Origin: Mortierella sp. BCC40632 | Taxonomy: Eukaryota > Mortierellomycota > Mortierellomycetes > Mortierellales > Mortierellaceae | DNA: 64,000 nt | Direction of reading: 5' to 3' | Assembly (NCBI GenBank): GCA_011634665.1 | Contig: WAEK01000003.1 | Location: 2,326,001 to 2,390,000, forward strand | Shown here: one piece after another, positions 12,065 through 24,654 of the stretch | Numbering within the stretch: the stretch's first letter is position 1 | How the letters are laid out: every line of letters starts with the position of its first letter | The notes under the pieces: model-generated | Seen by the model: only the letters and a program-made list of their open reading frames with translations | The model's database searches: none | Told to the model about the DNA's origin: nothing | Program-made: the position numbers and the translations under genes

Positions 12065-12857
12065 ATTACTGTAATCAATAAACGTCTGCGTAGGAGCGAC
12101 TGCATCTCAAACCCTCTGTTCCCTCGTCTCTTAACGCTAACTCAGCCTAAGAAGTCCCAATACCTTTCTTAGGCGACTTTAAAGAATGATGATTGACATC
12201 ATTTTTTCTTTTTATTCAGTCCCCAGATCTTGGCCAATTCTATCTAAAGGCACGAGTTATTAACTGGAAGGATAGAAAATGCGTCTAGCTAATGTCCGGG
12301 GCGAGTAAGTAGGCAATTTTGGGCGAAACAGCAGCTACTCTATGGTAGTATCTTGACTTGTAAGGATTTTTGACGTCCATCACCGGCTTCAAATCGCATT
12401 TTCTCCTCAACCAGCTAAGCAATCTCAGAGATAATGGTATTTATGAGTTCTCTAGACTCTACTCTAATACTTTTGTTAATGAAGTATGAAGAAAAAGAGA
12501 AGTTCTGAATATCAATAATTGATTGAACAAAAAAGTGCACTTTTGATTTCTAGTCAATAGACTATTTTGCTAGACGTGTCCCTCAACCCCAGTTTTTTGT
12601 CCAGGGGAGATCCATACTTTTCTCTCCACCTGAAAAATTTACATAGACGGGTGTAAAAAAATCATCTCTACAATATCTCTTTAGGACTCAACATCTAAAA
12701 TCCACTCCCAAGGGTACTTCACTTAGAGACAACTGCTGGAATAGTACCTTCACCTTTGACTATGCGTTAGGTGAACGCTGATTGGCTATCTGATACCCAT
12801 TGATTTTACTTAGAAAAAGTCAAATTTTGGAGGGAGGGTGGCGGATGGCTTGGGGAT
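12065..12857. other. Non-coding 3' part of the MULE
   Basis: AT-rich unique-looking DNA with no microsatellites or long homopolymers, unlike the flanking host DNA. No ORF with recognisable content. Probably the element's subterminal region. Confidence 0.6.
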
Positions 12858-12879
12858 GGGTTGGAACATAAGGACTCTC
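12858..12879 (-). repeat. Right terminal inverted repeat of MULE
   Basis: Reverse complement of 8975-8996 with one mismatch. Followed directly by A9 (12880-12888), the candidate duplicated target. Confidence 0.9.
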
Positions 12880-15026
<2,147 letters not shown>

Positions 15027-16938
15027 ATGATGAAAATTTTTGACAAGATCAGGAAACATGGTGACGATGAGGAGCATGAAAAGGCTATTCAGGAGGCGAA
15101 TGCCACTGCTGCTGCTGCCGCGGCCGCTGTTGCCGCAGCTGAGAAGAAACGGGAACGGGAGAAAGGTCCAAGGATGCATCCTGACTTGCTCGAGCTGTAT
15201 GAGGTCACGGATCGTGTGCTCGGTGTTGGAACGTTTGCCACAGTCAAAGAGATTAAGCTCAAGTCGACAGGTACGAGATGAGAGAAATTTTTTTTTGGCT
15301 CCGAACAAGCGCCGTGAAAGAAAGTTGGGCAATTGGCTCGTGTTAAAGGGGAATATGATGTGTGTGCGTGTGTGTGGATGTAAGTGTGGCGTGAGAACGG
15401 GAATGGCCTTTGTTTTTTTACTCATCTCTGCTGTTGTTGCTTTTGTTGGTTGCCCTGTCTCCTCCTCCTCCTCCTCCTCTCCCCCCTCCCCTTCCCCCCT
15501 GATTTCTTTTAGGCAAATCATATGCGCTCAAGATTATCCTCAAGAAGACCCTTCAAGGTAAGCCTTTTTTTTTTTTTTTTTTTTTTTTGTTATTAGACTT
15601 TAATAGAACATACCAATAGTGAACGACTCTCCATTTCAATTTCAATTCCAATCAAAAAAAAAAGAAAAAGAGAAAGGAAAAAAATTACATTCCTCCAAAA
15701 GAGTATCACCGCCACATACTAATTCCTAGTACCTGCTCTCCATTAAAAAAAAAAAAAAAAAAAAAAAATCTTTACAGGAAAAGGCGCTATGCTCGACACG
15801 GAAATCAGAGTCCTGTCCAAGGTCCGTCATCCAAACTGCGTTTCACTCTTGGAACTTTTCGAGACGGAGGATGCCGTCTACTTGGTCACGGATCTGGCCC
15901 AAGGAGGAGAATTGTTTGAGCAATTACTGGAAAAGGGATTCTACACAGAAAGCGATGCTGCCCGTTTGGTGTACGAGATTCTCTTGGGAGTCGAATACCT
16001 CCACGAAATGGACATTGTCCATCGTGATCTCAAACCCGAGAACTTGCTCTTCAAGGACAAGACCGAAAATGCGACCTTGATGATTACAGACTTTGGATTG
16101 AGCAAGATCTTGACCAGCAACAATGATGTCTTGATGACTGCCTGTGGTACTCCCGGATATGTTGCTCCCGAGGTCTTGGAGCAGATTGGTCATGGAAAGC
16201 CTGTCGATATCTGGAGTGTCGGTGTCATTGCTTACACTCTTCTCTGCGGGTACACACCCTTCTGGGGCGAGGGTAAGTTATTGTTACTTTTATGACTACT
16301 TTGCCTCAGCAGATGCATCATTTTTTTTTGTTTCGATACTGAAATACCTAACCTCGCCTCCCCTGATAAACATTATAGACCAACCTGCTCTGTTTGAATG
16401 CATCATTTCTGGACAATACGATTACGAGGATGAGTACTGGAGAGATATCTCAGCACTTGCCAAGTCGTTTATTGACTCGCTTCTTGTCCGACCTGCCGAG
16501 AGGAGACCTACAGCGACCCAGGCCTTGTCTCACCCTTGGTTCCGTGCCATGTTGGAGCAGGACATGGTCACACCTTTGTCGCCTGCAGATAGCATCAACT
16601 TGATGCCCTCTGTCCGCAAGAACTTTAGTGCCCGGAATGCATTCAAGAAGGCTGTTCGGGCTGTGGGAGTTCTCAGGAAGCTTCAAGCCAACTCTTCAGG
16701 ATCCTCCTTTGGATCGACAGGAGAGGAGCCATTGCATAGTGCAGAGGGAGTGGCGGCCCGTTTGGCAGCAGGAAGGAGTCGTCCTAATAGTTTGAGTTTC
16801 CATGATGTGGTCAGTGCGGCCGTGATGACCAAGAAGGGTCTTGGCATTGCACCCGAGGTGGCAGAGGAGGATGAGGAAGGAGATAGAGTTGACAAGGTGA
16901 ATGAGCTTTTGGAAGATCTGAGTGTCAAGAATGCCTAG
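15027..16938 (+). CDS. Calcium/calmodulin-dependent protein kinase (CaMK1/Cmk-like)
   Basis: Four exons (15027-15270, 15513-15557, 15778-16272, 16379-16938) give 447 residues; exon 2 is only 45 nt. The Ala-rich N terminus precedes a Ser/Thr kinase domain (about 60-330). It has glycine loop LGVGTFATV (65-73), ATP lysine in YALKII (about 88), HRDLKPEN (about 178), DFG (about 200) and the activation loop MTACGTPGYVAPE, whose Thr is the site CaMKK phosphorylates in CaMK1/4. After the domain, NFSARNAFKKAVRAVGVLRK is a basic amphipathic stretch in the position of the autoinhibitory/calmodulin-binding helix, supporting Ca2+/CaM control. The C-terminal tail is acidic. The start is the first of two tandem ATGs. 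It converges on the mitochondrial uS2m gene. Confidence 0.93.
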
Positions 16939-17392
16939 TTCTTCTTTATTTTCTCTGTTTTCTTCTTTCTTTCCTCCTTTTTTTTTTTTTTTTTTTTTTA
17001 TCATCTGGGTTGAGTTTACACAGACTATTAAAAGCAAAAAAAAAAAAAAAAAAACGATATACAACAGCAAAGACCTAGAAATGGGAGAGAGGAAACCAAA
17101 CGATTCTACATCTTTCAGTGTTGTGAAATCAGTATATTTATCTAAAATCAATGCTTTCTTTTTTTTTTTTTTTTTTTTTCCTTTTTCTTTCTACAAACTC
17201 CTCACCTTAATCCTCCTAGTCTATGAATCAACACTCCATATGGAATCAATAAAAACAGTAAAAAAAAAAAACAAAAAGACGTCCTCCGAGGATATCAATC
17301 CCACAAGAGCTAAACACCCTTTATCTTATTCTTCTTTCCCATCTCTCTCTCGCTCTCTCTCGCTCTCTCTTATTCTCCCTTTTTTTTCTTTT
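16939..17392. other. Convergent 3' intergenic region (CaMK / uS2m)
   Basis: Only T and A homopolymers and a CT-rich patch; no gene seen. Confidence 0.6.
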
Positions 17393-19405
17393 TTAGGCAG
17401 AAGCTCCAGACTCCTTCAGACGATCTACACGCTCCTCAATCCTTTGCTTGGAAAAGCGTTCAGAAGACTCGGCGGCCTTGACATTACCCTCCTTGATAGC
17501 CTCGGACAAGACCTTGGCCACCAACTCGACACCACGAACAGAATCATCGTTCGCAGGGATAGGGTAAGAGACAACACGTGGGTCCACATCCGTATCCGTG
17601 ATGGCAATCGTAGGAATGTTGAACTGTGTTGCCTCCTTGATCGCAATCTGGTTCTCAATCGGGTTCAAGACAATCAAAAGATCTGGACGGTGAGGTCGAG
17701 GCAAGTCTCCAGGACGAGCATGAGGGAGACGAGGCGTGTGTGGACCAATGATCTCTTGAGCATTCGTGATCGTGCCTGGACACCACTTGGACGAAACATA
17801 ATAGGCATTGCAAGATTTAGCAGCATCGACCGTCACATGCTGCATGTTCTCTCGTGTTCCAATGAACACAATCACTCCTCCACGGCTTGCAACACCCTTG
17901 GCAACCGTGCAAGCACGACGAAGATACGTCAACGTATGCTCAAGGTTGATGATGCTGATGCCCTCACGAACACCATAGATAAAGGGCATCGAAGCCACAT
18001 TCCAGAGTGAGGTGCTATGTCCCAAATGCAATCCTGCGGCCAAGAGCTGTGCCATGGTCAAGTTGTTGGATCGTGGAGCAACAGCGCGTGCCCTTGTCTT
18101 GGATCCCAGCTGACCACCCATCGACAAGTATTCTGGCACTACAAGGTAGGGAAAGGGGGAGGGAGGGAGAGAGGAATAGAAAGAATTGCTCCGTCAATGA
18201 TCCTGAAGACTCGTGTAGCCCTGAAAGCAAGAACACTTCCGTTCTTTTATCTCTCTTTTTTTTTCTTCTTTTTTTTTAAAAAAAAAAAAAAAAAAAGACA
18301 ATCAAAAGACTTACAGAGAGCCTCGATTCTCTTCTTGATATCCACAGGATGACCAACAAAAGTCGATTGAGGGTCACTTTCCGATCCAGTAGCCTGTCCT
18401 GCTGCGACACCCTCGACTTCGGAAGAGGCCACAAGCAAATCTTCAATGTCCTCAGGGATCACTCCCTTGTTGGAACGAGAGGTGGTGGTGGTGGTGGCGG
18501 TGGTGGTGGGTGGGACAGGGGCCGAGACCTTGAAATCCGACTCCATACCGGCCAACATAGCATCCAGCATGTCATCATCATCCACGCCCGATCCGGATCC
18601 GGATCCTGATCCTGATGTTGAATACCATCCTGCCTGTGAAGTCCGGATCCAGGCGGGGGCAGTGTGTTGTTGTGAGGTTGCGCGAAGAGCAACTAGATAA
18701 AGTGATTTTATACACGTTATGTATAGATGAAAATGAAAAACGAGAGAGTGAGTCAGTTTCTTTCTAGTGTCAATGCCTTTTTTTTTTCTCTCTCTCTCTC
18801 TCTCTCTCTTTTTTTGTTCAGAGATCAACATGACCGATCTGAGGAGGAAAGTGGGAGAAACCCATCATCAGCGTTCCTGTATTTGACACCCGGAGATCAC
18901 AACACTGCTCTTTAGTATTCCTTTTTTTTTTTTTTTTTTTTTTCCTTCTTTCTCTCTTTCTCCGTGTCCCATACACGCTCCATAGTTCCGCGTGAAGGTA
19001 GGGGAGGTGCAAGCAGAAGGATAAAGAAGAAAAAAAGATAGGTCTAGAGCAAAATAGAAAACTAGGTCGGAGCAAGTCGGCTGACAAGTAATCATGCACA
19101 CATGCAATGGATGCCATCTTGGCCATGTGAAGGGAAGAAGGGAGGAGGAAGAAGAGGAGGAGGAACGGAGACATTCTGGCGTGTGGGCTGTTCTGATCTG
19201 CTTTCATGGTTCCATCCCGGTCATTGAGAACGTGTAGGCGGAAAGAGAGAAAGAAGAAGAAAAAAAAAAAAAAGAAAGATAGAAAGGAGTAGTCCTGGAA
19301 CTCGATGCAACTCGGAAGGTTCCTGTTTGGTGTCCATGTCCCGTAATATAGAAAAAAGAGAGTCCGTGGATCAAGTCTCTCTCCTTCGGAAGGAGGATGC
19401 AAGTG

Positions 19406-19442
<37 letters not shown>

Positions 19443-19493
19443 TCGGGCATGAGCAGCAACTCGGAATGAGCTGCGAAGAAGAGAAGATGCCAT
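17393..19493 (-). CDS. MRP4: Mitochondrial small-subunit ribosomal protein uS2m (Mrp4-like)
   Basis: Three minus-strand exons with matching phases: 19493-19442, 18692-18315 and 18138-17393, 391 residues. Exon 1 encodes a Ser/Arg/Ala amphipathic start, MASSLLRSSFRVAAHAR, typical of a mitochondrial presequence, continued in exon 2 up to about GWYSTSG. A Ser-Gly dipeptide run and an acidic, Thr-rich linker follow. The S2 domain is in exon 3, with LLAAGLHLGHSTSLWN, FIYGVREGISIINLEHT and VFIGTRENMQHV, ending with PTIAITDTDVDP and a charged tail. Universal uS2 sits at the head of the small ribosomal subunit; the presequence and bacterial-like S2 core point to the mitochondrial rather than cytosolic S0/SA protein. 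The extended N-terminal linker is the unusual part. Intron 1 is about 750 nt. Confidence 0.9.
18575..18616 (-). repeat. GGATCC-type hexamer repeat encoding Ser-Gly run
   Basis: Tandem GGATCC/GGATCA-like hexamers inside uS2m exon 2, read on the minus strand as alternating Ser-Gly. Confidence 0.8.
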
Positions 19494-19988
19494 GGCTGGT
19501 ATTTCTTTGGTTGGAGAGACTCGTCCAAGTGAAAGAAAAAAAAAGGAAGGTAGGAAAGAAAAGGCCACCCCCCGGAATTAAAAAATAATAAGAGAGTGAG
19601 AGGAGGAATAGAGTGAGTGAAAGAGTGAGCGAAAGAGAGACTACAACTGGGAAGAGGTGGCTCAGTCCTGTCCTGTGTCCGGTTGTTCAAAAAGTCAAAA
19701 AAAGATGCTGTTCGTTCGGACGGAAGAAACGAGAGGAATGGGTTTAAAAAAAAGTCGTGAAAGAAACAAAGGAGAGATGAAGAAGGAGTCTACAAAACGA
19801 ACAGACTAGATGGATGGACACACCCTTGCAATGTTTCCTCTTTGACACTAGGCCTTGTTTGTCCAGGGCCATTCTCCTTCCTTCGCCTTGGAACCTTTGA
19901 CCTCCCCCCCCCCCGAACGCATAAACAAATCGGTGGCTTGTGATTTATTGAGCCATCTCACTTTCCTATTGTTCCTACGAGGCTACGA
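19494..19988. other. Intergenic between SDR-like gene and uS2m
   Basis: Contains GA-rich and homopolymer DNA and the C9 run near 19906; presumed promoter of uS2m. No gene seen. Confidence 0.5.
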
Positions 19989-20707
19989 CTATTCTTCGCG
20001 TCCTGCGGCTGTCGTGACCTTGACTGAGGCCGAGCCTTGGACGCGAATGGGTTGACCCTTGAGCGACCAGTCGACGACATAGCGTGGAACAGCCCATCCC
20101 ACAAACGAATAAGCAAGACTTCCACTACCAAGACGCACACTATAAGCTGGTCGCTTGGACGTGATCGCGTCATAAGTCGCCTCACACAAGGTGGAGGTAG
20201 TCGATGTTCGCTTGAAGGTTGCCCTCAGGATATTGGTTGGGTTCATATAACTCAAAAGTCCTAGACTTCCTGCATTCGCTTCTCCATGCTAGATATAAAA
20301 AGAGAGAAGGCGTGTATTTTTGAAAGGCGTTTAGTCCAAGATCAGACTGCGACTCTTTACCATCTCGACTCTTTTGCATATACTAAGGAGGAGGAGAAGA
20401 AAAAGAAAGAAAAGGGGGAGGGGAGGACTCACCTTGGATTTGTCGCTCCATTCCTTTCGATAATACGTGTCAGAGACACCGGGGCGTAAACAGACCACAT
20501 CGATCCCTTGGGCCTTGACTTCACGTCGAAGAGAATCCGCAATGGACTCGATGGCATGGTGACTAGCACAGATCGAGGACTGGTATGGGAAACCAATGCT
20601 TCCTGTGATAGCCGAAGACATGAGAATCAGTCTTGGGGATCGTCTAGGCTTGGCGAGTGCAAGTGTGCGTCGCATCTAAAGAGCAAAAATGAAATAGGGT
20701 GCAATGA

Positions 20708-20753
<46 letters not shown>

Positions 20754-21261
20754 CTTGCTCCAGTCCTTTTTTTTTCCTCACAAACGGTCAAGACAGACTT
20801 ACAAGAGGCATAAACTTTTGGACAGCAACCACGGTTCCAGTGATGTTGGCATCGATTGCCCTACGCCATTCTTCCAGATCAACCTTCTCGACTGGTCCCA
20901 CCACCATCGAATGAGGATTCACGATCACGGCCGCCAACCGGAAAAGTGGACTTCCAGTCTTGGTATGATGCTGTCGTTTCGCCTCGGCCTCTTGAATACT
21001 CTTTTGAGCATTCTCGGGGGAATCCAATCGGATGTTGGCAATGGAGGATGAAAGTTCCTCTTGAAGAATAAGAGAGGCCTCCAAGTTGGGGAGAACACCT
21101 CCGAGAAGAAGGTTGTTCTTTTGGTCCAAAAAATTGGACACTGCTGTCACAAGCTCATCAATGCCATTGCTCTGTCATATCATTAAAAGAAGTGGTAGAG
21201 ATAGAGAGAAAGAGAATGACAAATGTATGTTCAGATGTTTGGTTGCACAGACCGCATAAAC

Positions 21262-21303
<42 letters not shown>

Positions 21304-21378
21304 GAATGAAAGTAGCCCGTTAGTTTTGGTGAGAGAACGCATACGTCAGTCACCTCCTTCTAATCCTGCATATTTTAA

Positions 21379-21413
<35 letters not shown>

Positions 21414-22236
21414 TTACCCTGCTCATGTCGACAATGACAGGTCGAATATCAGGTCGTCCCCATCCTTCCACTTCCTCCGCCTTGGCTTGACTGGGAACAC
21501 CAGCAAATACCACAAACCCTTGTTGTTCCAATGACAAGGCCAAGGCCACACCTTCAAGTGTTGCCAGGTTGGTAATGACAACCACCTCTCGCTTGGTTCC
21601 ATCCGTGTTCCTCAACACTCGAAGTGTTCGTCGTTTCTCCAAATGAGCTTTGGTCGCCTTGACAGTCACCACTCCCACGACAAGGGCAAGACTCAATGCA
21701 GCCACTCCCAAGGCCACGGTCGGACCATTGTCCTTGACCCAATCCTTGGAGAGTTGAAAATGGAGTTTGATCATCTCTGTCACGGATGTTTCACCATCGG
21801 TCGTTCGACGACTCAGGAATGACCGAGGAACCAACGCTTGTTCCTTTGGCAAAGGTGGACTAGACAAGGCAGGTGAATAACTGTCTGGAGCAAAATCTAG
21901 ACTGTCCCGTAATAAAACTGCCGCTCGAGAGGCATCCACGCCCGTTTCTAATCCAGAGGCTCCATCAAAGGTTGAGGACGAGGCTGGAGAAGCAGCAGCA
22001 GCAGCGGTATCAGAAGAAGAAATAGACGGTATTTCGACCGAAGGGATGTTCTCACGCAGCCCCTTGAGCTTCTCGCTGGTCGAAGCCAAAATTCGACTGG
22101 TCATATTACGCATGTCCTCAATCGATGGAAGTACTGCAGTTGCCGAGTCTCCAGAAGGAGGTGGTGGAGGTGGTGGAAGAGCAGACTCGGAAAAGTGGGG
22201 ACCTGGAGAGGCCTCTGTCGAGTTGACCTGACCCAT
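19989..22236 (-). CDS. SDR-like membrane-anchored protein (resembles fungal DUF1776)
   Basis: Four phase-0 minus-strand exons (22236-21418, 21171-20803, 20675-20433, 20288-19989) give 576 residues. The N terminus has a proline run and is disordered. A single hydrophobic segment lies at about 171-193 (GVAALSLALVVGVVTV). Then comes a Rossmann-like half beginning KREVVVITNLATLEGVALALSLEQQG and an SDR-like C-terminal half with ANITGTVVAVQKF and MSSAITGSIG. Where classical short-chain dehydrogenases have YxxxK, this protein reads ICASH (about 431-435), so the catalytic Tyr and Lys are absent. The nucleotide-binding turn lacks the normal TGxxxGxG pattern too. This fits the fungal DUF1776 family of SDR relatives of unclear function. 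The translated start is MGQVNST; the open frame upstream has only a TTG. Confidence 0.82.
21172..21417 (-). repeat. Intron 1 of SDR-like gene with T31/A35 complementary runs
   Basis: On the sense strand the donor GTAAGCC is followed at once by T31 (21410-21380) and later by A35 (21298-21264). About 80 nt separates the two complementary runs. Confidence 0.8.
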
Positions 22237-23488
22237 CGTTACTTTGTTGTTGCCACTGGGGTGAGAAGAATGTCTCAAGAGATTGCAAAGCGGTCAGAAG
22301 AGAGTCAGTCCAGGCTGTCAAAAACAAAAAAAAGATAAAGAAAGCCGGTAACAAAGGAGAAGAAGCGAGAACGCGTTCTAGGCGCGAGGGCGAGCGAAGC
22401 AAAAAGAGTGGAGAGTGGAGAGTGGAGAGAGTGGAGAGAGTGGAGAGAGAGAGAGAGAAAGAGAAAGAGAGAGTGTGTGTATGTTTGTGCGTACGATGAA
22501 GGAGCATCGTTCCCCTCCTTTATTTCGCGTCTGTTCAAAGTCAACGGGAGGCTCAGTCCAGTCACGCTCTCCTTTTGTGCTCCTCTCTTTCCCCACTTTC
22601 TCTCTCCCTGCACCGGGGCTGATGGGCTTGTGCGTCTGTTAATGCAACCACATCAGGGGAGTGCCAACACAAAGGTGAAAAGGAAAGCAACAGGGGACGG
22701 GCAACACAACGCACCCACCACTTCTCGACGCGGGGAAAAAAGTGACGCTGTACTCCCATTAAACAGACGCGCAAAAAAGAGACACTCTTCTTCCAGGGAG
22801 GGGGAGTCTGCAGCGATTCATTCACACACCCGATTTTTTCTAGGCATGCGAAATGATTGTTTATTTTATACGGCCTCGGCCCTTTCTATCTTCTTACGAT
22901 GGGCACGGCCAATACACCAAGCAAAGAGAGAAGAGTAGGGGATGGAAAGGTTTACTTTTTCTCCCTTTCCTTTGGTAGTGTCTGTGGGTGCTTCATCCGA
23001 TTACTTGCTCGATCTTTGCTCCAGATCCTGTGCCTGAGGATGGTATCAGTTTGGAAATAGAAGCAGTATCTATCCTAGTCCGAGTTAGGCCTTGGACCTT
23101 CTAAGAAGCATTTTTTTAAAAAAAAAAAAAAGGACACTTTATCCTTGACTCTTTGCCTTTGGCCCTTTGTCCTTGACTCTTATAAAGGAACCAAAGAGGC
23201 ATCTAATTAGTAGCACCTCTCTAATGAAATGGAGCCATAACGATAGGCCCTTAGAGAGCTTTGAATCGAATAGAGGCAAAAGATTATACCTGAGCTGACT
23301 CTTTAATCGTTACCAAAGATACCAATGTCATACGTATACATGAGCTGAGCAAACTACCACTTTTTTCTCTCTTTCTCTCTCTTTCTCTCTCCCCTCTCAA
23401 GTCCATATCACAGAGAATAAAGGATAAAGAAGGCAATAATTGCACAACTAGCGATAGATTGATAAAAGAAAAAAAAAGGAATCTAGCG
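22237..23488. other. Intergenic between SDR-like gene and UNC-50
   Basis: GA/GAGT-rich 5' flank of the SDR-like gene to about 22480. Then comes non-repetitive DNA with two copies of a TCCTTGACTCTT motif (about 23143 and 23171). No gene recognised. Confidence 0.5.
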
Positions 23489-23973
23489 CTATAGTCCAAA
23501 GTACATATCCAAGACCTTGGCACTGACATTGTATCCAAGGATCAGGGCAATGACATAGAGAACCACGAAAATGGTGATGGGGTATAAGAACATCTCCGGA
23601 TGCCTTACAAAAGGCAAGGCTAAGGTCATCCATCACATTTGGAAAAAATAGGTTAATACTGGGTTTTGAAGAGTTTATCTTATTGACAAGGAGTGGAAAA
23701 AAAAATAACATCCAAGAACATGTGGGCTTACCGTTGTATCCCAAGAAGGTGATGTAGCAGTAATAGACAATGGCGGTCATGTAAAGCGTGTTGCCTAACA
23801 GGGCACAGACCCAAAAGTCCTTGAGCAGAATCTTCATAAAGACCATCTGAATGATATACAACAATGCAATCACGGGCATGAACGCATTGCAATGAATATC
23901 AAACGCGTATTGCCACTCGACTGACTGATCTGTCGAATAAACACTTGCTCTTGCCAAGAATCGATTAGCAACC

Positions 23974-24005
<32 letters not shown>

Positions 24006-24531
24006 GGAAGAAAAAAAAGTATAGTTATGCAGGTATGCGGTTAGTGGTCAAGGCATTCATTTTAAAGTCGTTCTATCCTCTTCTTCCTCGCAATTATCGA
24101 GTGATGACAAGACTTACCAGCAAAGAGTAGCCACAACGACTCCAATGACCAAAAAGTCTACAAACACCATAAAAAGCACCATTCGAAGGATACCCATCAT
24201 CCCATGTCCATAAACAAGACCCCAAGCGACTGCCGATACTGCGGAGGAAAAGAATTAGGAGAAAATAAAGACAAAAAGAGAAATAAAAAAAAAAAAAGAA
24301 AGAGTTAGAGAACCTGACCATGGGATAGTCTCTGTAAAAACGATCCTCTTTCGAAACATACGCACACACGCACACACACAAAATAGCAGTAATAAAAAAA
24401 GATAGCAGGCATACCACACAGGATTCCTGAAAGAATGACCATGAATGCTGGGTCATCACGCGCCCATTGGTTCTTGGTTTCTATAAAGATAAATGAATCC
24501 ATGAGGCGACAAAAGGGGGAGGACATTTTCA

Positions 24532-24562
<31 letters not shown>

Positions 24563-24623
24563 GGTCGGCGATAATGATTAGTTTATCCTCCTAGACTGAT
24601 TGTTTTCCATGCATTTGTTCTCA

Positions 24624-24654
<31 letters not shown>

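Larger units (their letters stand above)
8975..12879 (+). mobile_element. Mutator-like (MULE) DNA transposon with TIRs and 9-bp TSD
   Basis: The 5' terminus (8975-8996) is the inverted repeat of the 3' terminus (12858-12879), with one mismatch in 22 bp. The shared perfect core is GTCCTTATGTTCCAACCC (8979-8996) and its reverse complement at 12858-12875. Immediately outside both ends are runs of A: 11 before 8975 and 9 after 12879. This is consistent with a 9-bp AAAAAAAAA target duplication, the usual MULE duplication length, although poly-A is common here. The element is 3905 bp. It encodes a MULE transposase with a SWIM zinc finger on the + strand (9107-12064) and has about 790 bp of non-coding DNA, lacking the usual microsatellites, between the stop and the 3' TIR. 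Confidence 0.88.

Noticed and set aside
17393..18139. Cytosolic 40S protein S0/SA
   Set aside because: The core lacks the long acidic C-terminal extension of S0/SA, resembles the bacterial S2 type, and is preceded by a mitochondrial presequence.
18818..19690. 290-codon minus-strand frame
   Set aside because: It overlaps uS2m exon 1 and intron 1. The composition is homopolymer-derived; the real coding part is the short presequence exon at 19442-19493.
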